NCBI GenBank assembly: GCA_020201275.1
Contig: JAIVHB010000131.1
Location: 1-61,755 of the forward strand
Source: Rhodothermaceae bacterium
GTDB taxonomy: Bacteria > Bacteroidota > Rhodothermia > Balneolales > Cyclonatronaceae
Reading direction: 5' to 3'
DNA: 61,755 nucleotides
The position numbers and the translations under genes are program-made. The notes beneath the pieces were generated by a model. It was not told the DNA's origin. It worked only from the letters and a program-made list of their open reading frames with translations, and ran no database searches. The stretch's first letter is position 1. The number at the start of each line of letters is the position of its first letter. This document shows positions 54,933 through 61,755 of this stretch, piece by piece.

Positions 54933-56336
54933 CTAACACCGATTACCAGTTCCGTTGTCATACGGTTTCGGATCTTTACCCGTGGATCGACATAACCCGG
55001 TTCCGGCTTCCGGTAGGGCTCTAGACGGATGCCATACCTTCAGGTCGAAGCTTGTACGTTCCTGCCGCTGCGGGCTCCAGAGCCTCGGCTGGTACCGGCT
55101 TGCCTCCATCCAGCTGGTGGCGGGATACAGGTACAACAGATTTCCACGTACGACCGTACTGTCCCAGCCGGTGTGCGTAATTTCATCTTCTATCACAATG
55201 AGTGAATCGGTTACTGCGGAATCGTCAATTACCGCAGCGTAGCGGATAACAAGTGGTTGATCGGGGTAAATCCCCCACTCCGATTCGTTACGGATGATCC
55301 GCTGGGCCGTTGTATCGGTGGCAGCAGAGCCTGTAAATGAGATATCGTCCGCATTGGCCCTGTTCCCGGCTCTGTCGGTGATCCCGGCCAGCGAAACCGT
55401 ATAAGTCGTTTCTGTGTCCAGCGCTACCGGCAACTGGCCGTAGAGCACATTGCGCTGTCCTTTTTCTGTATACAGCGGCAGTGCGGTCTGAACTGCCTGC
55501 CCCAGGGAATCAAGGACCGTAATACCGGCCCCGTCTTCAAATTCAACATCCTCGCTGAACCGGAGCCGCATCCTGACAGACGACAACAGCCCTACACCCT
55601 GCAGGTTCGGGGTGATGGTATCCGGTATTGCGATATAGGCAGTATCGAGGGAAACAATCTGTTCGTCGATTACCTTCACCGATTCGACCGGGAACGGCCT
55701 TGCCGCTTCCGAAACGGGGTCCCAGCGCTTGTTGCGGTTGCGATCATCCACCCAGAATGCATTATAGGTTCCCTCTCTGAGATAGTTGAACCTTATGTGT
55801 CCGCCCGTGTCGGGTTGTACGGCATAATTGGCCCTTTCCGAGTAATCGATCGGATGCCGGTACAACAGAACAATACCTTCTGTCCACGGGCGTCCGTCTT
55901 CCCGGTTCAGTACACGGCCGCTGATTTCGCCCTTGTCTATGGCCGGACCGGTCGACAGGGCAAGGGTATAAGGCTGTTTCATACGGTTGTTGTTGGCATC
56001 GCCCAGGTCTGTGCTCAACCGGAAGATCATGGTTGTGGAGTCGGGAAGCGCATTATCAAAGCGAACAACAGCTGAACGCCCCCGCCATCGCACACTGTAC
56101 GCAATGCCAATATCAGGCTCGATACTGAACGCCCGCTGAAAGGTATTTCGGGCAATGTATTTGTCGAAGTTGAACCTGATCTGGTCGTCGCTGAAGTTGA
56201 TGGTACCGTCGGCAGGTTCTGAAGACAGGATGGCTGGTCCGCTGCGATCGGGTTCTCCGCCGGTTGGCTGTGTAGGAGTGGCACAGGATACCAGTAGTGA
56301 TGCAAACAGACAGATGTTGAACAGGTTGCGCATCAC
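54933..56336 (-). CDS. Ig-like-domain lipoprotein, C-terminus apparently frameshifted
   Basis: A 467-residue lipoprotein with leader and lipobox LLVSC (Cys about 18), then a TPTQPTGGEPD linker. SbsA-type Ig-like repeats follow (ILSSEPADGTINFSDDQIRF; LRLSTDLG-like; then a second block with TITPNLQGVGLLSSVRMRLRF and TDRAGNRANADDISF). The final 30 residues (after KVWHPSR) look unlike the rest and end in GNRC. A different frame, joined near 55018-55042, continues LEPYRKPEPGYVDPRVKIRN and ends with an Asp-rich tail at 54842. This suggests a frameshift within the last part. Function is unknown; surface or adhesion roles are typical for the domain. Its stop is 254 bases from icmF. Confidence 0.75.
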   Translation of the reverse strand: MMRNLFNICLFASLLVSCATPTQPTGGEPDRSGPAILSSEPADGTINFSDDQIRFNFDKYIARNTFQRAFSIEPDIGIAYSVRWRGRSAVVRFDNALPDSTTMIFRLSTDLGDANNNRMKQPYTLALSTGPAIDKGEISGRVLNREDGRPWTEGIVLLYRHPIDYSERANYAVQPDTGGHIRFNYLREGTYNAFWVDDRNRNKRWDPVSEAARPFPVESVKVIDEQIVSLDTAYIAIPDTITPNLQGVGLLSSVRMRLRFSEDVEFEDGAGITVLDSLGQAVQTALPLYTEKGQRNVLYGQLPVALDTETTYTVSLAGITDRAGNRANADDISFTGSAATDTTAQRIIRNESEWGIYPDQPLVIRYAAVIDDSAVTDSLIVIEDEITHTGWDSTVVRGNLLYLYPATSWMEASRYQPRLWSPQRQERTSFDLKVWHPSRALPEAGTGLCRSTGKDPKPYDNGTGNRC

Positions 56337-56914
56337 TGGCTTCGTACATTATACAGCAGAAATACCGTTACACCGGTTGCCACTATTACTACGGCCGGCT
56401 CGGCAATGCGTCGCCACAGACCGGGACGTTTTTCCATCTCAACGAGCCTGAATCGTTCGGCGGTCCAGTTCCCTGCCAGCGATTCCGCATCGGCTGCATC
56501 CACGCTGTCTTCGTAATTGAACGGAATTACTTCGGTTCCGAGAACAGTTTGATCGCCCGAGATCAGATATACCGAGACCGAGCCCTCGAGTTTTCTCCTG
56601 GCCGTGTTCCCGTCGATGCGTTCCAATCGGTTGGATGTGGTCCATTCCATCCTGATCCGCTCACCATCGCCTTCATCAATACTGATCTGCCGGCCACTGT
56701 TAATGAGCCTGGATACCAGCCTTGCTTTTAACGGGGATGGCAACTCTGCCTGCAGTATTATCCGCTCGCCGGCCCCATCCCACAAATCTGATCCGATGAG
56801 CGAACTGGCACCGATATCCGCCAGGATCTGTCCGTTGGTAAGGGTTTGGGCCTGCACGGCAGCCGGTAAATAAAAAATAAGAAGCAGGGCCGGAATCGAC
56901 AGGCGAAAACGCAT
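56333..56914 (-). CDS. Exported protein with C-terminal membrane segment, unknown function
   Basis: A 193-residue protein with a cleavable signal peptide (about 1-22, ending AVQAQ) and a C-terminal hydrophobic segment (PAVVIVATGVTVFLLYNV) followed by basic RSQ. Between them is a mixed alpha/beta domain (ADIGASSLIGSDLWDGAGER, SVSVYLISGDQTVLGTEVI). I do not recognise a named family. Its gene overlaps the start of the Ig-like lipoprotein by 4 bases (ATGA), so the two are co-expressed and probably act in the same envelope process. Confidence 0.75.
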   Translation of the reverse strand: MRFRLSIPALLLIFYLPAAVQAQTLTNGQILADIGASSLIGSDLWDGAGERIILQAELPSPLKARLVSRLINSGRQISIDEGDGERIRMEWTTSNRLERIDGNTARRKLEGSVSVYLISGDQTVLGTEVIPFNYEDSVDAADAESLAGNWTAERFRLVEMEKRPGLWRRIAEPAVVIVATGVTVFLLYNVRSQ

Positions 56915-57140
56915 GAATTCGAAGTTACTTCGTGATTTGTTGTTGTTCCAGTTAGCGAGCTGTTAGCAATACAATATAATTTATTTTGTTCGTAGCCCCA
57001 TACCCGCCACCAATATTTCTGTCAGCCGGTCTTTGCATTGACCTCGGGGCATTGTTATTATGAAGAATACACCTGAATTTCGAACTTCACTATTTACCGG
57101 ACAGGAAGACTTACAAATTTACTATTAGCACGATTACAAC

Positions 57141-58559
57141 ATGTACGACATAAAACGTGACATAGGCCTCTACGTCGATATGTATGAGCTTACGATGGCC
57201 CAGGGTTATTTCCTGAGCGGGAAAAGTCAGGAAAGGGCTACGTTCGACTATTTTTTCCGCAGTAATCCGTTCGAGGGGGCCTTCGTTGTTTTTGCAGGTA
57301 TCAGCGACCTTTTGCCATTGTTACGCGACATGCGGTTTCATGATGAACATCTGCAGTATTTGAAATCTCTGGGCTTCAGGGATGAGTTCCTCAAATTCCT
57401 GTCTGCATTCCGTTTTACCGCCGATGTGGCTTCGGTACGGGAGGGCGATGTTGTATTTCCGAATGAACCTGTAATGCGCATATCCGGATCTATAATCGAA
57501 GCCCAGATTGTTGAAACCATACTGCTGAACATCGTTAATTTCGAGTCGCTGATCGCGACCAAAGCCGCCCGGCTTCGAATTGCTGCCGGCGACCGCAAAC
57601 TCATGGAATTCGGCCTGAGGCGGGCCCAGGGGTTTGGTGGTATCAATGCATCAAAAGCTTCGATAATCGGCGGAATCGATTCAACATCCAATGTGCAGAC
57701 CGGGTTCTACTTTGATGTGCGTGTAGACGGTACACAGGCCCACTCCTGGATTCAGAGCTTCGAATCTGAATTACAGGCTTTCCGTGCCTATGCCGAACAT
57801 TACCCTGACAAATGCATCCTGTTGGTCGACACCTATAACACGCTGGAAAGCGGCGTTCCGAATGCCATCAGGGTGGCTCATGAACTTGAGGAGAAGGGTC
57901 ACAAGCTTGCAGCAATACGACTCGACAGCGGCGACCTTGCCTACCTGAGCAAGCGGGCAAGGGCCATGCTCGACGACGCAGGGCTGGGATATGTCAAAAT
58001 TGCTGCATCCAATCAGCTCGATGAATATCTGATAAAAAGCCTGCTTGAGCAGGAGGCACCCATCGACGTGTTCGGGGTCGGCACACGTCTTGCCACCGGC
58101 TACCAGACTCCTGCCCTCGACGGCGTTTACAAGCTTTCGATGATCAATGCCCAGCCCAGGCTGAAAGTTTCAGACAATATCGAAAAGGTAAACCTGCCGG
58201 GCCTTAAGCAGATTCATCGCTATTTTAATGGAAAAGGCATGTTCTACGGTGATGGCATACTGCTCGAGGATTCTGAAGTCAGACTCGATACCATATACCA
58301 TCCGCATCAACCACTCAAAAAAAGTGATGTTTCAGGTTTCACTTTCGAACAGCTGCTTCACCCCGCCATGAGTGATGGTGAGATCACCTGTGAGCTGACT
58401 TCCGTTACAGAGACTGCCCGGTATGCAACATCCAGGATTGACTGCCTGCCGGTCGAGCACAAGCGGTTTTACTATCCGCACGTGTACAAGGTGGGTATAA
58501 GCTCCGGACTGTCCGAATTACGGCTCAGGCTTATGGAACATGCACTAAATAACAGATAA
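57141..58559 (+). CDS. pncB: Nicotinate phosphoribosyltransferase
   Basis: A 472-residue enzyme joining nicotinate to PRPP with ATP hydrolysis, giving nicotinate mononucleotide. It opens GLYVDMYELTMAQGYFLSGK, the usual NAPRTase start. FGLRRAQGFGGINASKASII and the later RLDSGDLAYLSKRARAML and VDTYNTLESGVPNAIRVAHE are core motifs, and DVFGVGTRLATGYQTPALDG contributes to the phosphate site. pncA follows, separated by a gap that holds a 9-bp tandem repeat. Together they form the deamidating NAD salvage route from nicotinamide. Confidence 0.95.
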   Translation: MYDIKRDIGLYVDMYELTMAQGYFLSGKSQERATFDYFFRSNPFEGAFVVFAGISDLLPLLRDMRFHDEHLQYLKSLGFRDEFLKFLSAFRFTADVASVREGDVVFPNEPVMRISGSIIEAQIVETILLNIVNFESLIATKAARLRIAAGDRKLMEFGLRRAQGFGGINASKASIIGGIDSTSNVQTGFYFDVRVDGTQAHSWIQSFESELQAFRAYAEHYPDKCILLVDTYNTLESGVPNAIRVAHELEEKGHKLAAIRLDSGDLAYLSKRARAMLDDAGLGYVKIAASNQLDEYLIKSLLEQEAPIDVFGVGTRLATGYQTPALDGVYKLSMINAQPRLKVSDNIEKVNLPGLKQIHRYFNGKGMFYGDGILLEDSEVRLDTIYHPHQPLKKSDVSGFTFEQLLHPAMSDGEITCELTSVTETARYATSRIDCLPVEHKRFYYPHVYKVGISSGLSELRLRLMEHALNNR

Positions 58560-58603
58560 ACAATAGGTTTAACGATGATTTACCACATAGTTTCTACGAC
58601 CAA

Positions 58604-58648
58604 CCACTGATTCCACTGATTCCACTGATTCCACTGATTCCACTGATT
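58604..58648 (+). repeat. Five 9-bp tandem repeats ending at the pncA start
   Basis: Five exact CCACTGATT units fill 58604-58648, and the ATG of pncA follows one base later at 58650. The array therefore occupies the place where a ribosome binding site would normally be. Unit length is nine, so copy change alters spacing but not frame. Confidence 0.93.
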
Positions 58649-58649
58649 T

Positions 58650-59267
58650 ATGAAAGCACTTTTAGTTGTCGATATCCAGAACGATTTCTGTCCGGGCGGT
58701 GCATTGGCCGTACCCGACGGCGACAAAATCATCCCGGTTGCAAACAGCCTTTCGGAAGTGTTTAAGCACGTTGTTTTGACACAGGACTGGCATCCCGGGG
58801 GGCACCACTCTTTTGCCACATCCCACAAAGACAGGAAACCATTCGATACAATCGAAATGCCTTATGGCGACCAGGTGCTGTGGCCAGATCACTGTGTTCA
58901 GGGTACATCCGGAGCCGACTTCCACCCTTCACTTGATACAAATCGCGCGCAGCTAATTATTCGTAAAGGCTTCCGCAAGCAGATAGATTCCTACTCCGGT
59001 TTCTATGAAAATGATCATGAAACAAGCACCGGCCTAACAGGATACCTGCGCGACCGGGGGATCAGTTCGCTTTACATTACCGGTCTGGCTAGCGACTTCT
59101 GCGTTAAGTGGACGGCGATTGATGCAGTCAAAGAGGGCTTTGGGGTAACGGTAATCCGCGATGCCGTTGCCGGAATCGATATAGACGGATCAGTCAAAAA
59201 AGCCTGGGAAGAGATGAAAGGTGCCGGTGTTCAGGTTGCTCTCAGTCACGATTTACTCACCTCCTGA
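58650..59267 (+). CDS. pncA: Nicotinamidase
   Basis: A 205-residue cysteine hydrolase deamidating nicotinamide to nicotinate. The catalytic triad is Asp8 (VVDIQNDFCPGG), Lys106 (IIRKGF) and Cys151 (ASDFCVKWTA). Metal-site residues are Asp46 and His48 (QDWHPGGHHSF) and His81 (WPDHCVQGT). Length is standard. The product feeds PncB, encoded just upstream. The start directly follows a 9-bp tandem repeat and has no visible Shine-Dalgarno. Its TGA overlaps the ATG of the next gene (TGATG). Confidence 0.96.
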   Translation: MKALLVVDIQNDFCPGGALAVPDGDKIIPVANSLSEVFKHVVLTQDWHPGGHHSFATSHKDRKPFDTIEMPYGDQVLWPDHCVQGTSGADFHPSLDTNRAQLIIRKGFRKQIDSYSGFYENDHETSTGLTGYLRDRGISSLYITGLASDFCVKWTAIDAVKEGFGVTVIRDAVAGIDIDGSVKKAWEEMKGAGVQVALSHDLLTS

Positions 59268-60292
59268 TGCCGGCCTCAGATTACGATGCCATTATACTTG
59301 GCGGTGGCATATCGGCCCTCACTGTTGCCCTTCAGCTTCAGATGAAGGGATATGCTGTTGTTGTAATCGATAAACCCGCGGGTTCTGGCGCCGCAGGATT
59401 GCCCGCCGGACTTGCAAACCCGGCATACGGTCGTGAGGCAAAAAAAAGTTGGGAGTCTGAGGCATGCATCGAAAGCCTGTACAGGCTTTCGGAGTTAGCA
59501 GATGTCAGGAAAAACGACTGGCAAGAGGGCTGGACTCAGTGGCTTGAGCCCGGAGAAGCTGCCGAAAGATTCCCTCTGGTACAGACGAAATACGGTGCAT
59601 TGTGGATTCAGGTCGGCATGACCATCGACCTGCCGTGCCTGCTCACTGAATTGCGTACAAAGCTGAATACTATGGGTTCGACGCTTTATTCGGCCACAAC
59701 GTCGGATGTTTACGAAGGCAGGAATAATCACACTGTAGCTGCCGATGGCCGGGAATTAAGATCACCGAGAATCATCTTTGCACCCGGCTCGGGCATAGGA
59801 GACTACCCCCAGTGGTCTTCTCTTAAATTCAACCGTGTAAAAGGGCAGGTTACAGCGGCAGCATTCAGCGGCTTTTCTGATCCGGGCTGCTCTGTCGCTT
59901 CATCGGGTTATGCCGCTTTCACCGGCTATAACCGGGTGGTTGTGGGAAGTACGTACGAACACACCTGGCAGAACAGCAGTCCTTCCCATGAAACCGGCCG
60001 GGAACTGATCGCGCGATTCAGGAATATGTGCCCGCAGATTGGCGAAAGTTTAACACATGCGGACAATTGGGCCGGAATCCGCCTCACTACGCCCGACCGG
60101 AAACCCTGTGTGGGTGCGCACTGGGAAATACGCGGATTCTACTGCATCGCCGGAATGGGATCGAGGGGATTGCTCATGGCGCCACTGGCTGCGGAGCTGA
60201 TTGCCGATCATATTCACAGCAATAAAAAAATACCCGCTCAGATAGACGTTACCCGTTTTTACCGCACTCGCAGATTTATGAACAGGACGTAA
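59267..60292 (+). CDS. FAD-dependent amine/amino-acid oxidoreductase (DAO family)
   Basis: A 341-residue flavoprotein with the dinucleotide motif AIILGGGISALTVALQLQMK at the N-terminus. It ends with GIRLTTPDRKPCVGAHWEIR and CIAGMGSRGLLMAPLAAELI, the C-terminal FAD-contacting block of the DAO family. This block is shared with glycine oxidase ThiO and the oxidase half of MnmC. Substrate is not determined. The junction TGATG with pncA shows translational coupling. The FAD enzyme has no obvious place in NAD salvage, so its link to pncA may be only operonic. Confidence 0.87.
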   Translation: MPASDYDAIILGGGISALTVALQLQMKGYAVVVIDKPAGSGAAGLPAGLANPAYGREAKKSWESEACIESLYRLSELADVRKNDWQEGWTQWLEPGEAAERFPLVQTKYGALWIQVGMTIDLPCLLTELRTKLNTMGSTLYSATTSDVYEGRNNHTVAADGRELRSPRIIFAPGSGIGDYPQWSSLKFNRVKGQVTAAAFSGFSDPGCSVASSGYAAFTGYNRVVVGSTYEHTWQNSSPSHETGRELIARFRNMCPQIGESLTHADNWAGIRLTTPDRKPCVGAHWEIRGFYCIAGMGSRGLLMAPLAAELIADHIHSNKKIPAQIDVTRFYRTRRFMNRT

Positions 60293-60305
60293 ATGCAGGC
60301 ACTGG

Positions 60306-60641
60306 TTAGTAAGAAGTGTCTTTTTGGGCAGGCCTCATCAACAGCTCGCCCCGGGGTGTGACCATCGTTTTACTTACGATTTTCGATTTGTTGAGATGGC
60401 TGATGCGCTGGTCAACGTAATTTTTCCTGCGCTGGCTTGATTGGGAGTTCATCAGATGCAATCTCACACGATACCAGGCATAGAGTTCATCCTCTTCCCT
60501 GCCGTTCCAGAAAATATTAAATTGCCCTACCAGTTCATCAACTTCCGACTTGTGCTTATAGTGCTGTATGGTCATTACCAGCAGCTTGCTCAGCCCCAAA
60601 GCAACAAACAGGAGCGCAAATTCTATGATTGCTACATCCAT
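60306..60641 (-). CDS. Small single-pass membrane protein, unknown function
   Basis: A 111-residue protein with one N-terminal hydrophobic segment (about 5-24: IIEFALLFVALGLSKLLVMT) and a basic, hydrophilic remainder (WYRVRLHLMNSQSSQRRKNY). Several Arg/Lys clusters suggest a cytosolic tail. I do not recognise a family. It is convergent with the FAD oxidoreductase gene (13-base gap) and separated from mutL by 135 bases. Coding status rests on length and composition, so confidence is moderate. Confidence 0.6.
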   Translation of the reverse strand: MDVAIIEFALLFVALGLSKLLVMTIQHYKHKSEVDELVGQFNIFWNGREEDELYAWYRVRLHLMNSQSSQRRKNYVDQRISHLNKSKIVSKTMVTPRGELLMRPAQKDTSY

Positions 60642-60776
60642 GCTTCCAATTCCGATTGCAAATTATTTATCTAACGTACTTGGTTAAATATAACAGAATT
60701 ACCCTGAAGAAAAAGAACATGACATTATTTTAACAAATATGCCGGGCTACAGAAAATTTTCGCCTATATCTGTGTT

Positions 60777-61755
60777 CTATCTGAACCTGTCTTTTATCTC
60801 TTCGAGAGGAATATAGATAATGGTCGGCTTGTTCATCGGGTCAAAATAGGGCTGCTCACAGGCAAATAACTGGTCGATCAGAATCTCCATCTCTTCCTGT
60901 GCCATTCTTTTCCCACGCGGAATGGCCGTCTTGTTAGCCAGGGCAAGGGCCAGTTTTTCAGTATTGCCCAGCCGTACCGCGGAACTAAAATTCTGAAACT
61001 GCTGCAGGATCGATTCAATGACATGCTTTTCATTGCCCATCTTGATGTCGGCAGGTACGCCTGAAACGATTGCCGAGTTTCCGCTGAGCAGCTGGATGTT
61101 GAATCCCATCTTCTGGAATGCGGGGTGCAACTCCCTGAGCAGTGTAAAATCGGAGGCGGAAAAATCGATACTCTGGGGGAAGAGAAGCTGCTGGGTACTT
61201 GGCAGACCCGCCTGGCTTGCATTCATGGCTTTTTCGTAAATAATACGCTTATGTGCGGTGTGCTGATCTATCACACAAAGACCGCTGAGTGTCTGCGATA
61301 TCACATACTGGTCATGAAGCTGCCAAAAACCACGGAATTTATCAAAATCAGGCTGTCTGTAATTCGGATCTGCATTTTCGGCCGACCTTGATGTGGAAAC
61401 AATCGTTTTACTCCCTGGTGCTGAGCCGCCGTAGATGCGATCGGTAATATCGGTCCCGGGCATGAACCCGCTGTCGCGCCCGGCCGATGATCCGCCGTAC
61501 GTTCTGCCTGATGAAACCTGATCGCCTCTGAAATCAAATCCCCTTGAAAAGGCTTCACCTCCTGAATGGGATATTGCCTGCGGCTCGCCCGGACCTACTC
61601 TGGGCACGTTGTACCTGTCGTTCAGGGCTCGTTTCACGATAGACCGGGTGAGGGTTGAAACCGCACGTTCATCCTCAAATTTCACCTCCAGCTTCGACGG
61701 GTGTACATTCACATCGATATTGGCCGGTTCGGTTTTGTAAAACAGGGCATAGAAT
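60777..61755 (-). CDS. mutL: DNA mismatch repair protein MutL, C-terminal part (N-terminus beyond window)
   Basis: The frame is open to the window edge, giving about 325 C-terminal residues. It enters with KTEPANIDVNVHPSKLEVKF, the end of the N-terminal ATPase/transducer region. A Gly/Ser/Arg-rich linker follows, then the C-terminal dimerisation domain. The endonuclease-type box reads DQHTAHKRIIYEKA, lacking the usual DQHA(X)2E pattern because the Glu position is Lys. The second site is CEQPYFDPMNKPTIIYIP rather than CPHGRPT. Such a C-terminus may be nuclease-deficient. MutL couples MutS mismatch recognition to repair. Confidence 0.93.
   Translation of the reverse strand, partial: FYALFYKTEPANIDVNVHPSKLEVKFEDERAVSTLTRSIVKRALNDRYNVPRVGPGEPQAISHSGGEAFSRGFDFRGDQVSSGRTYGGSSAGRDSGFMPGTDITDRIYGGSAPGSKTIVSTSRSAENADPNYRQPDFDKFRGFWQLHDQYVISQTLSGLCVIDQHTAHKRIIYEKAMNASQAGLPSTQQLLFPQSIDFSASDFTLLRELHPAFQKMGFNIQLLSGNSAIVSGVPADIKMGNEKHVIESILQQFQNFSSAVRLGNTEKLALALANKTAIPRGKRMAQEEMEILIDQLFACEQPYFDPMNKPTIIYIPLEEIKDRFR

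Noticed and set aside
58580-58828. Reverse-strand frame with repeated Asn-Gln-Trp near its C-terminus
   Set aside because: It is a shadow of the 9-bp repeat and of pncA, which has full catalytic motifs on the other strand.

Overview
The window is a gene-dense chromosomal segment with mostly housekeeping genes. It most resembles a bacterium of the Balneolota/Rhodothermota part of the FCB (Bacteroidota-like) group. The grounds are a subtilase with a C-terminal type IX secretion sorting domain, a fused IcmF-type acyl-CoA mutase, the gene order miaB - sigma-54 activator - lptE - TPR protein, several Ig-like and beta-barrel envelope proteins, few Shine-Dalgarno sequences, and moderate G+C. Two sodium-coupled transporters (NSS and GltS types) would fit a saline habitat, but that is inference. 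No rRNA, tRNA, CRISPR array, prophage or intact transposon was recognised.

Layout. 1-4.6 kb: a partial baeRF-type protein, a gap with short repeats, then a secreted subtilisin-like protease preceded by a small lipoprotein that looks like a free-standing copy of the protease's own prodomain. 5-16.7 kb: cysteine desulfurase, LOG phosphoribohydrolase, DUF1499 protein, acyl-CoA synthetase, Fur-family regulator, FtsX, a TonB-receptor-like protein, CinA, the phosphatidylglycerol genes pgsA-pgpA, and pyrE. 16.7-20.7 kb: miaB, sigma-54 activator, lptE-like lipoprotein, TPR protein. 20.7-25.9 kb: MBL hydrolase, cysteine-free ribosomal protein L31 with a clear terminator, PlsC-type acyltransferase with an extra C-terminal domain, GltS-like symporter, ChlI/MoxR-like ATPase. 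25.9-33.4 kb: pabC-pabB for 4-aminobenzoate, a broken alpha/beta hydrolase, GNAT, and a NUDIX - barrel - DMT transporter - NTF2 lipoprotein group. 33.5-36.3 kb: greA-ugd-uxs, giving UDP-glucuronate and UDP-xylose. 36.5-47.4 kb: RNA methyltransferase, metG, GH13 debranching enzyme, NSS transporter, efp-accB-accC-gcvH, guaA. 47.5-56.9 kb: a TPR plus periplasmic-binding protein (LpoA-like layout) convergent with mltG, a membrane coiled-coil protein, IcmF, and two envelope proteins. 57-61.7 kb: pncB, pncA, a FAD oxidoreductase, a small membrane protein, and the C-terminal part of MutL.

How the genes connect. Lipid and envelope functions recur: AccB/AccC, FadD, PlsC, PgsA/PgpA, LptE, FtsX, MltG. 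NAD recycling is represented three times: PncA, PncB and a CinA-type protein whose C-terminal domain is the NMN deamidase fold. 

The most unusual general feature is a set of unrelated short tandem repeats: 7-bp units at 51069 with degenerate relatives at 24510, 9-bp units abutting the pncA start, a 10-bp periodic array at 54761, a 36/37-bp repeat before guaA, and in-frame 24-bp (pabB) and 54-bp (receptor) repeats. The best candidate for an under-described functional unit is the protease with its stand-alone prodomain-like lipoprotein (1404-4607). All assignments come from reading the sequence and recalled family motifs. No database search was run.
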